Notes: generated by a model not told the origin, from the letters alone. Positions 9,785 to 17,419 are shown, counted from the stretch's first letter. The stretch: DNA of 37,556 nucleotides from Candidatus Paceibacter sp. (GCA_020724925.1 DYGC01000004.1:1-37556); one strand, 5' to 3'. A program made the numbers and translations.

Positions 9785-9826
9785 TTGACAATATATTTAA
9801 CATACAGTACCATACAGAGTGTATGG
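9785..9826 (+). promoter_or_regulatory. Promoter and palindromic operator of the LexA-like gene
   Basis: TTGACA (9785-9790), 17-bp spacer, TACCAT (9808-9813); perfect palindrome CCATACA-GAG-TGTATGG (9810-9826) covers the ATG at 9823; extra CATACAG half-site at 9801-9807, 10 bp upstream of the same half-site. Confidence 0.7.
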
Positions 9827-10452
9827 ATAAAACAATAAATCTCACAACAAAAGAACTTGAAGCCACGCGACATATCCGCAACTGGCTGATACATCATGGA
9901 CGCACTCCCTCAGTACGTGAGCTTATGCGTGAGCTAAAATATAAGTCTCCTCGTTCAGTACAAGATTTATTAGAAAAGCTTGAAAGTAAGAAAATCATAC
10001 AGCGAACAAAGACCGGAAATATCCAATTGAAAAACGATCCAGAATCAACAGCTTCTCATGCTCAAACCATAAACGTACCTATTGTTGGAACAGTAGCCTG
10101 TGGCAATCCTATCTGGGCTGAAGAAAATATTGAAGGTTATGTTGCCGTTTCCACCTCCCTAGTAAAAACAGGATCAAGGTATTTTTTACTTCGTGCCTCC
10201 GGCGACTCAATGAACAAAGCAGGAATAAACGATGGCGATCTGGCATTAGTAAAACAACAGCCAACTGCCCAAAATGGTGATAAAGTAGTGGCACTTATTG
10301 ATGACGAAGCAACAATCAAAGAGTACAAGCACGCTGGCAAATCAATTATCCTACAGCCAAAATCAACAAACCTTAAACACTCGCCAATTATTCTTACCGA
10401 GGACTTCCAGATTCAAGGTGTTGTCGAGAATGTAATTTCTAACACTCAATAA
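9823..10452 (+). CDS. LexA-like repressor (winged HTH plus S24 autoprotease)
   Basis: LTTKELEATRHIRNWLIHHGRTPSVRELMRELKYKSPRSVQDLLEKLESKKII (LexA_DNA_bind-like); cleavage-like site VGTVACGNPI; catalytic Ser in SGDSMNKAGINDGD, catalytic Lys in ATIKEY. Confidence 0.9.
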   Translation: MDKTINLTTKELEATRHIRNWLIHHGRTPSVRELMRELKYKSPRSVQDLLEKLESKKIIQRTKTGNIQLKNDPESTASHAQTINVPIVGTVACGNPIWAEENIEGYVAVSTSLVKTGSRYFLLRASGDSMNKAGINDGDLALVKQQPTAQNGDKVVALIDDEATIKEYKHAGKSIILQPKSTNLKHSPIILTEDFQIQGVVENVISNTQ

Positions 10453-10454
10453 AT

Positions 10455-10694
10455 ATGTCGAACTATCACGTTACAAAAGCCAAACAAGGCGGTTGGTCAG
10501 CAAAAAAGGCAGGAGCGGAAAAAGCCGCTGGAATTTTCAATACTCAAGCGGAAGCTGAGAAAGCGGCTAAAATATTTTCCGCCAATAGTGGTGGTGGCGA
10601 AGTACGCATTCATGGCTTAAACGGAAAAATTAGAGATAGCGATACAGTGCCGCCAGCAAAAGACCCTAACCCACCAAAAGATACTAAACATTAA
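10455..10694 (+). CDS. DUF2188 domain protein
   Basis: GGWSAKKAGAEKAAGIFNTQAEAEKAAKIFSANSGGGEVRIHGLNGKIRDSDT matches the DUF2188 pattern (W.VK..GA..A...F.T..EA...A......GGGE..IHG.DGKIR..DT). Confidence 0.8.
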   Translation: MSNYHVTKAKQGGWSAKKAGAEKAAGIFNTQAEAEKAAKIFSANSGGGEVRIHGLNGKIRDSDTVPPAKDPNPPKDTKH

Positions 10695-10698
10695 AATT

Positions 10699-12639
10699 AT
10701 GGCAATTTCTTCAAAAGAAATCTTATCCAAAATCTTTAAAAATCCCGAGGACGACCTCGCGCTTTTTAGGAACTTGGACGTACTAGAATTTTACACCGAC
10801 GAAAAAGATCGAGTGTATGTAAAAACACTCGAATACAACGGAAAGGATAAGATTGTCTTAACGGACAAAAAAACTGCACCTGAAGAAATTGTACGTCAGT
10901 TATTTTTGCATGAACTTTTGCACGAATACAAATACCCCAAAGACAGAATCAAGTTAGAAGTCGATGTGCAATTTGGGCGTGAAGTAGGCAAAAAACGAGC
11001 CGACATTGTTGTTTATCGGGAAGACATGCAAACACCATATTTAATGGTAGAAGTTAAAAAACCAGATGTAAAAGACGGTTTGGGACAGCTGAAAAGCTAT
11101 GCGAACGCAACAGGTGCACCAATTTTGGTACTCACAGACGGAAAACTGCAAAATAACCTACTCCGAACCGACCCGAATCTATTTGAAGATTTACCTGACT
11201 TGCCAAAATTAAATGAAACAGTTGAAGACGTGCAAAAGAAAATCATTACTTTTGATGATCTTGAAGAAATCACCAACCTTAAACAGCTCATTCTTGACCT
11301 CGAAAATGCGGTACTGGCAAATGCCGGTGTTAATTCATTCGAAGAAATTTTTAAACTCATCCAAACAAAGCTCTATGACGAACTGGAAACACCAAGAAAT
11401 CAAAATCGCCGTTTCCGTGTAATTGCAGGCGCAAGCAATAAAGAAAACCTAGATAACATTTCTCGTTTGTTCGCGGAATCCAAAAACCAATGGCGAGACG
11501 TATTCAAAGAAAAAGACGACATTGAAATCCCAGCCAATGCCATTGTGCCAGCCATTTCTCTTTTGCAGAAATATAGACTTTTTGGCTCAAATCTGCAAGT
11601 TATTGACGACGCTTTCGAGTATCTCATCAACCAAGATGCAAAAGGTGGAAAAGGTCAGTATTTTACGCCACGTTTTGTGATTGATATGTGCGTCAGAATG
11701 CTAAATCCCAAAAAGAACGAAAACATTGTGGATACAGCTTCGGGCAGTTGTGGATTTTTGCTTCATGCCATGCAACATGTTTGGAGAACTGAAATCACCG
11801 AGGAAAATTATGGCAATAGCTATGAACTAAAACGTAAAGAATACGCCGATCAACACTTATTCGGCATTGATTTTGACCCACGAAGCGTAAAAATCGGTAA
11901 AGCGATGATGTTGATTGCAGGAGATGGAAAAACAAACGTCACCTATGCAAACTCACTTGATAGCGAGCTTTGGGATGGTGAAGCAAAAGCACGATTTAGC
12001 AAACTCTTACACCGTTTTGACGATTTTGACTTAAACACAAAGAACAGAGAGAAAATGACGGATTTTGATTTTGATATTGTAATGACAAATCCACCCTTTG
12101 CAGGTGAAGTTAAAGGAACGCTACTTAATAAATATGATCTTGGTTTCAAGTATGACAAGAATTTTGAGCGTACCAACAAGCACCAGAACAAAATGACACG
12201 TGATATTTTGTTTATCGAGCGAAACCTTGATTTTCTCCGTCCAGGCGGTCGCATGGCGATTGTTTTGCCTCAAGGGGTCTTTAACAATACAAATCAAGAA
12301 TACATTCGGCGCTACATTATGAAACGCGCACGTCTTTTCGCCGTGGTCGGATTGCATGGCAACACATTCAAGCCACACACAGGCACAAAAACTAGCGTAC
12401 TTTTTTTACAAAAATGGCATGACGACAAAGAAAGAGAAAAAGCAGGAAATTATCCTATTTTTATGGCAACCAGCGAAAAGCCAGGGAAAAACAACAGTGG
12501 TGAATACGTCTATGCAATGGATGAAAACGGCAATATCAAAAAGAATGCGAACGGAGCCTATGTTTATGATACGGATTTAGACGTAATAGCAAACAAGTTT
12601 GTTGAGTTTGCTGAAAAAAATAATTTCGACTTTATTTGA
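10699..12639 (+). CDS. R-M protein: N-terminal HSDR_N-like PD-(D/E)XK nuclease fused to HsdM-type N6-adenine methyltransferase (BcgI-A-like)
   Basis: RADIVVYREDMQTPYLMVEVKKP (nuclease D...ExK); DTASGSCGFLLHAM (SAM motif I); DIVMTNPPFAGEV (NPPF motif IV); GGRMAIVLPQGVFNN. Confidence 0.88.
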   Translation: MAISSKEILSKIFKNPEDDLALFRNLDVLEFYTDEKDRVYVKTLEYNGKDKIVLTDKKTAPEEIVRQLFLHELLHEYKYPKDRIKLEVDVQFGREVGKKRADIVVYREDMQTPYLMVEVKKPDVKDGLGQLKSYANATGAPILVLTDGKLQNNLLRTDPNLFEDLPDLPKLNETVEDVQKKIITFDDLEEITNLKQLILDLENAVLANAGVNSFEEIFKLIQTKLYDELETPRNQNRRFRVIAGASNKENLDNISRLFAESKNQWRDVFKEKDDIEIPANAIVPAISLLQKYRLFGSNLQVIDDAFEYLINQDAKGGKGQYFTPRFVIDMCVRMLNPKKNENIVDTASGSCGFLLHAMQHVWRTEITEENYGNSYELKRKEYADQHLFGIDFDPRSVKIGKAMMLIAGDGKTNVTYANSLDSELWDGEAKARFSKLLHRFDDFDLNTKNREKMTDFDFDIVMTNPPFAGEVKGTLLNKYDLGFKYDKNFERTNKHQNKMTRDILFIERNLDFLRPGGRMAIVLPQGVFNNTNQEYIRRYIMKRARLFAVVGLHGNTFKPHTGTKTSVLFLQKWHDDKEREKAGNYPIFMATSEKPGKNNSGEYVYAMDENGNIKKNANGAYVYDTDLDVIANKFVEFAEKNNFDFI

Positions 12640-12640
12640 T

Positions 12641-13993
12641 ATGGCACAAATAGCAATAATAAACATCAACGACTTGGGAATGGCAGTGCGCTTTGACGCA
12701 CAGTTTTATCAACCCAAGTATTTAATTGATACAAGCAAGGGTAAATGGCTCAAAATAAAGGACGTTCTTAAAAAATGTGAGTATGGTCTTTCTCTCGCGA
12801 TGAATGACGAAAAACAAGGTGTGCCGATGTTTAAGATGGACGATATTAGCCATGCTTTTCTCGTTTCGGACAATGTAAGGTATGCCGAAGTAAGCGACAG
12901 CGAGCACAAGCGTTTTAAATGCAAAGTCAACGATGTTTTTTTTAATAGGGTCAACTCGGAAGAATTTGTAGGAAGGACAGGTATTTTTAAAGATTCAAAT
13001 TCAGATTCCGTTTTTGCTTCATATTTAATCAGATTACAAACAAAAGATGACTTAGTTCTACCTCAATTTCTAAACATATTTTTAAACTCAAAATTCGGGC
13101 AAAAACAAATTGATCGCTATAAAAGACGGGCTGTTAATCAGGCAAACGTAAACGCTCAAGAATTGCAGGAGTTTTTTATACCAGTTCCAGCAATTAGCTC
13201 TCAAAGAAAAATAGCCGATTTGGTAGATGAATCATGGCAACAGCTTGAAAAATCAAAAACATTTTATAAAAAAGCAGAGCAAACTTTACTTCAAGAGCTT
13301 GAACTTGAAGATTTTATACCAAAATGGTCAGACGGGTATGAGTCTGATTTTGAAAGCGTCATAAATATTTTCCGCATAGACGCTGAATATTTTCAGCCGA
13401 AATATAGAGCTATCGAGACGAAAATTAAAGAATACAAGCACGGTTGGGATTATCTGCCAAAATTGATTGAGATTTCAAAAGAAAAAATCAAAATTGAGCC
13501 TGAAAAAAAATATGAATATGTGGAATTGGCTGATATAAATGCCTCCATCGGCATTGTAGATAGTACAAGTACAATTTTTGGGGCAGATTTACCAAGTCGT
13601 GCACAAATGAAGCTACGAAAAGACGATGTTGTAGTTTCTTCGGTGGAAGGATCAATTGATAAAGTCGGGTTGATTTTGAGTGAAGACGAAAATCTTGTTG
13701 GCTCAACAGGCTTTCATATTCTCAGATCAAAAGGATTTTCACCCGAAGTAAATTTAATTCTTTGCAAAAGCCCTGTTTTGCAGCACTTATTTATTCGTGA
13801 AGCCTCCGGAACAATCCTAACAGCCGTTTCCAGTAACTCCCTTGGCAATATTGTTGTGCCAAAACTAGCTAAAGCAGTGCAACAAGAAATTACAAAACTT
13901 GTACAAGAAAGCCATAAATGCGTACTTGAATCACGACAGCTCCTTGAACAGGCAAAGCGAGAAGTAGAGGAAATGATTGAATCTAAAGCCTAG
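12641..13993 (+). CDS. Type I/BcgI-like specificity subunit (HsdS-like) with two target-recognition repeats
   Basis: Internal repeat VRFDAQFYQPKY / FRIDAEYFQPKY at the start of each half; IPVPAISSQRKIADLVDESW and KLAKAVQQEITKLVQES helices. ATG at 12641 is directly after the upstream stop. Confidence 0.85.
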   Translation: MAQIAIININDLGMAVRFDAQFYQPKYLIDTSKGKWLKIKDVLKKCEYGLSLAMNDEKQGVPMFKMDDISHAFLVSDNVRYAEVSDSEHKRFKCKVNDVFFNRVNSEEFVGRTGIFKDSNSDSVFASYLIRLQTKDDLVLPQFLNIFLNSKFGQKQIDRYKRRAVNQANVNAQELQEFFIPVPAISSQRKIADLVDESWQQLEKSKTFYKKAEQTLLQELELEDFIPKWSDGYESDFESVINIFRIDAEYFQPKYRAIETKIKEYKHGWDYLPKLIEISKEKIKIEPEKKYEYVELADINASIGIVDSTSTIFGADLPSRAQMKLRKDDVVVSSVEGSIDKVGLILSEDENLVGSTGFHILRSKGFSPEVNLILCKSPVLQHLFIREASGTILTAVSSNSLGNIVVPKLAKAVQQEITKLVQESHKCVLESRQLLEQAKREVEEMIESKA

Positions 13994-14006
13994 CTAACTA
14001 TAAATT

Positions 14007-14939
14007 ATGATCTCCGAGCAACAATTACAAACATGGGCATCCGCGCCAGCAGCGAGTAAATTCAAATATACTCATGAAGAGGTACGAAAAGCGCTTGCGA
14101 ATTACTTGCCCGACTTTGCAAAAAGCAATCATGGCTACGAATTAAAAAACGAAAATTACGAAGTTTATTTGCAAGGTTCTTATGCAAACAGCACAAACAT
14201 TACTGGCGAAAGCGATGTTGATATTGTTATTGAGTTAAACTCAATATTTTCTTACGACATAGATCAACTGACGGACGAAGAAAAACAAACTTTTCATTCT
14301 TTTTATTCTAGCCCCAGCCAATATAAATTTGCTCAATTCAAAAAAGACGTATTTGCTTCTTTGGAAAAATATTTTTCAAAAACCACGCTTGAATATGGAG
14401 CTAAAAGTTTAAAAATACCGAAAAACAGCTCTCGAGTTAATGCCGATGTAATTCCAGCATTTCACCATAGAAAATATGGTCGTTTTACTTACTACACCAT
14501 TGATCAGTATGTGTCTGGCATAAAATTATATAACACAAAAACAAACGATCTGATTATCAATTACCCAAAAGAACACAAAAAAAACTGCGAAGCCCTCAAT
14601 CATGACACAGAAGGAAAGTTCAAGGATTCAATAAGGATTTTCAAAAATTTCAGAAAACAACTAAAGCAAAAAGATGAGATTGATGACTCTTTGGCACCGT
14701 CATATTTTATTGAGAATTTGATTTACAACTGTCCAGCTCCTGTTTTCAACGGAAGCTATCAGAACATTGTGATTAACATATTGCAAAACGTTCTAAATGA
14801 CTCCGAAAATGGATCTCTCCAATATTACAAATGTGCAAATGGTCAAGACATGCTTTTTCTATCAAAACACACTTGGAATACAGATGATGCAATGAGCTTT
14901 GTTACAAAGTGTGCAAATTTAGTCCTCGAAAAAATATGA
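14007..14939 (+). CDS. CD-NTase (cGAS/DncV-like nucleotidyltransferase), CBASS
   Basis: GSYANSTNITGESDVDIVIEL (GS...DxD, D70/D72) and third acidic motif NADVIPAF (D147), with flanking sequence typical of the SMODS/CD-NTase superfamily. Confidence 0.88.
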   Translation: MISEQQLQTWASAPAASKFKYTHEEVRKALANYLPDFAKSNHGYELKNENYEVYLQGSYANSTNITGESDVDIVIELNSIFSYDIDQLTDEEKQTFHSFYSSPSQYKFAQFKKDVFASLEKYFSKTTLEYGAKSLKIPKNSSRVNADVIPAFHHRKYGRFTYYTIDQYVSGIKLYNTKTNDLIINYPKEHKKNCEALNHDTEGKFKDSIRIFKNFRKQLKQKDEIDDSLAPSYFIENLIYNCPAPVFNGSYQNIVINILQNVLNDSENGSLQYYKCANGQDMLFLSKHTWNTDDAMSFVTKCANLVLEKI

Positions 14940-15556
14940 CAAAACTTAACCTTAAAAAGATCGTTTCAATATCGGTACTACTAACATTTGCTTTTTATGC
15001 TATAAGCAACCAGTTTCCAAATTTGGATTTTTGGAAATATAGCATTGTATCAGCAGTAATCTTTTTAATCCTATATTTGCTAAATTATCTCTACGAAAAT
15101 TACTTTTGGAATAAGCACTGGATCATAAAGAAAATTTTTATCCTATTAGGCTTTCAAGAATACCCTAATATCGTGGGTAAGTGGGAAATGGATTATTTCA
15201 GTTCTTATAAATATGACTGGGAAAAGTCAAAATACATTACGACCGGAAAGGGTGACGTTATTATCAAAAAAATAGAGGGAGGCTTTTTATATAGTGGGAA
15301 ATTTGGCGAGTCTGAATTTAAAAGCTCATCAAATTATTTTGAAAGAAACAAAGATGATCAGCAAGAATGGATACTGGGTTATAAATACACAAACAACCCT
15401 AATGAAACCAATGTATCTGAAACAGGCTTTGTAGGACATTGTGGATTTTCAATACTGAATTTTGACCAGGAAAAGCCAAAAGAAATGACAGGCTTTTATG
15501 GAAATGATGAAAACAGAAAAACAAGAGGAAAAATGGTTCTAAAAAAGAAGAAGTAG
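14936..15556 (+). CDS. Cap15-like CBASS effector (two TM helices plus beta-rich domain)
   Basis: ATGA overlap with the CD-NTase stop. TM1 IVSISVLLTFAFYAIS, TM2 YSIVSAVIFLILYLLNYLY; C-terminal pattern YPNIVGKWEM...YKYTNNPN...HCGFSIL...KEMTGFYGNDENRKTRGKMVL matches the Cap15 / SMODS-associated 2TM-beta family style. Confidence 0.82.
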   Translation: MTKLNLKKIVSISVLLTFAFYAISNQFPNLDFWKYSIVSAVIFLILYLLNYLYENYFWNKHWIIKKIFILLGFQEYPNIVGKWEMDYFSSYKYDWEKSKYITTGKGDVIIKKIEGGFLYSGKFGESEFKSSSNYFERNKDDQQEWILGYKYTNNPNETNVSETGFVGHCGFSILNFDQEKPKEMTGFYGNDENRKTRGKMVLKKKK

Positions 15557-15557
15557 A

Positions 15558-15687
15558 GGTTTTCGGTCGGGGCAATTCACCCCTTTTGTTCCCCTCTTGC
15601 CCCTCCCTCAAACAGAAATAGGAGTTTTGGGCTTCGGGCATTCACCCCTTTAATTCCCCTCTGCCCACCACCCAAAACGGAAAAAGA
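15558..15687. repeat. Two tandem ~65-bp imperfect repeats
   Basis: TTTT-CGGTCGGGGCAATTCACCCCTTTTGTTCCCCTCTTGCCC.. and TTTTGGGCTTCGGGC-ATTCACCCCTTTAATTCCCCTCT-GCCC.., both hairpin-forming (GGGGCAA/TTGCCCC; GGGC/GCCC). Confidence 0.75.
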
Positions 15688-15749
15688 AATTTGAAAATTT
15701 TTAAAACAACCGACTATCGTCGGAAAAGAAAAGGAATACATCAGCTAAC
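15681..15749. repeat. Right inverted repeat of the defence block
   Basis: Reverse complement GTTAGCTGATGTATTCCTTTTCTTTTCCGACGATAGTCGGTTGTTTTAAAAATTTTCAAATTTCTTTTT aligns along its length with 9600-9671. Confidence 0.8.
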
Positions 15750-15868
15750 ACTGCGTATGCGGCTACGGCTTGCTCCGTTCCTCCGCAAGCCTCCACCCAT
15801 ATTTGCCAGTGGTAAGCACTTCGTGCAATTATACCACTGGCAAACATCGCATACTCAGAAACGTTAGC
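15744..15868. repeat. 125-nt attC-like imperfect palindrome
   Basis: Ends GCTAAC...GTTAGC; stem continues CTG/CAG and GTATGCG/CGCATAC, broken by a 1-vs-4 nt asymmetric loop and one mismatch; large central stem TTTGCCAGTGGTA/TACCACTGGCAAA (about 15802-15844). Confidence 0.55.
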
Positions 15869-15891
15869 AAAAAAAATTAACATTAATTCAT

Positions 15892-16431
15892 ATGAGAATC
15901 GGTATCATCGGCCCTAACTATTGCCCTCAATTATCTAAAGAAAATTTAAAAATCAGAAAAAACAATCTTAAAAAGCTTGCGAAGGTACTGGCAAAATCAA
16001 ATTTTGAAATCCTTTTAACTCCCAACAAAAATTCCTTATTGGAATTGCTGGGAAAAGAATACTTGAAAAATAAAGGTAAAAAAATTTTTGAGGTCGTCCC
16101 CTTAAATGATAACTTTGAAGAACATTTAAATGTTGAGTTAGGAGAAATTATTTCTTGCGGAAAATGGCCTAATCAACCTTCAAAATTCAATAAAGAATGC
16201 GATGTGATGTTTTGTGTCGGTTATGGTGGCATGGTTTTGGCTGAAATTGGCTTTTCCGGCTACTATAATCCCAAAAAAGTTTATATTATAAAAGAGTTCA
16301 TTTCACAAAAACTCCCCAAAGAAATAGGTTTGAACCTAGAATATATTGACTTGGCTGAGGTAGAAGATGTTTTGAAGAAAATCAAAAAACAAAAATCTAT
16401 AATTAAAATGAAAAAACTTCCTTCAATATGA
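15892..16431 (+). CDS. SLOG/LOG-like (TIGR00725-type) Rossmann-fold protein
   Basis: MRIGIIGPNYC start and CDVMFCVGYGGMVLAEIGFSGYY near-C-terminal nucleotide-binding-like motif. Confidence 0.55.
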   Translation: MRIGIIGPNYCPQLSKENLKIRKNNLKKLAKVLAKSNFEILLTPNKNSLLELLGKEYLKNKGKKIFEVVPLNDNFEEHLNVELGEIISCGKWPNQPSKFNKECDVMFCVGYGGMVLAEIGFSGYYNPKKVYIIKEFISQKLPKEIGLNLEYIDLAEVEDVLKKIKKQKSIIKMKKLPSI

Positions 16432-16961
16432 AAATATTTTTCATACGACACGGACAAACCAATTATAATGTATTGGGATTATGCAATGATGACATTTCAA
16501 AAGATGTTCATCTTACCGATTTGGGAAAACAACAAGCCGAAAGCATACAAGAACAAATCAAAAATGTCTCCCTGGATTTAGTAATAACATCAGAATTTCC
16601 CAGAGCAAGAGAAACCGCATCAATCATCGCAAAAGATCAATCCGTAAATTTTAAAACCGATTCAAGGTTAAACGATAGAAAAACCGGCGAATTTGAAGGT
16701 AAACCGGCCGTGGATTTTTTAAATTCTTTAAAAAAAGATAAATTTAATTTAAAGTTTGAAAATGGTGAATCTTTTCTGGAAGAAAAACAGAGAGTTCATG
16801 AATTTTTGGCTGAATTACCCAATTACAATCACCAACATATTTTAGTGGTAACGCACTGTGAAATCTTACAAATCATCAATGGTTATTATAATAAGCTGAC
16901 TGATGACGAAATATTAAATGTTAACATTGATAATTGCCAAGTTTTAGAAATAATCATCTAA
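16428..16961 (+). CDS. Histidine phosphatase family protein
   Basis: FIRHGQTNYN (RHG), SEFPRARETASII, ILVVTHCEILQII; 4-nt overlap with the upstream gene. Confidence 0.92.
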   Translation: MKIFFIRHGQTNYNVLGLCNDDISKDVHLTDLGKQQAESIQEQIKNVSLDLVITSEFPRARETASIIAKDQSVNFKTDSRLNDRKTGEFEGKPAVDFLNSLKKDKFNLKFENGESFLEEKQRVHEFLAELPNYNHQHILVVTHCEILQIINGYYNKLTDDEILNVNIDNCQVLEIII

Positions 16962-17419
16962 GACCCCCGCTCCCCCAACACTCTCTCCAAAACCGCTGCC
17001 AAACACGCCACCGCGATTGGAAAACAAGCAATGGCTGCGCCGAACAATAACATGCCGGGCGCGTCATCGGCTTCGGCGATGGGCAACAAAAGCGGCATCC
17101 CACCAACATACAAAGTGGCAATCACTCCGGCCCCGTATTTGATATTTTTCAAAGTTTTTAGCGCTCCCCCTGACAAAGCCTGATTTTTATCAATGTAATT
17201 TAAAAATTTAAAAGCATTCCACAAAACCCAGTAAAACGGCGGAAGCGTGGCGTATAAACCGACCATAATCAAACGAATAGCGTAAACGGCGAGCGTCCCG
17301 GGAAACTCCGCCGCGCTACCCTGCCACATACCGGGCAAGACAAAAATCGCAAAAACCAATGATAATGCGAACAAAACTAAAATAAAGAATCGTAAAAAAT
17401 AAGTGGGAAATCGTTTCAT
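16958..17419 (-). CDS. DUF2975-like membrane protein
   Basis: Four TM segments; NAFKFLNYIDKNQALSGGALKTLKNIKY motif. Confidence 0.65.
   Translation of the reverse strand: MKRFPTYFLRFFILVLFALSLVFAIFVLPGMWQGSAAEFPGTLAVYAIRLIMVGLYATLPPFYWVLWNAFKFLNYIDKNQALSGGALKTLKNIKYGAGVIATLYVGGMPLLLPIAEADDAPGMLLFGAAIACFPIAVACLAAVLERVLGERGS

Noticed and set aside
10699-13993. Classical type I R-M (HsdRMS)
   Set aside because: No helicase/translocase HsdR in the block; the nuclease is fused to the MTase.
15558-15868. Retron msr/msd or CRISPR array
   Set aside because: No reverse transcriptase or cas genes nearby, only two diverged repeat units, and no spacer periodicity.
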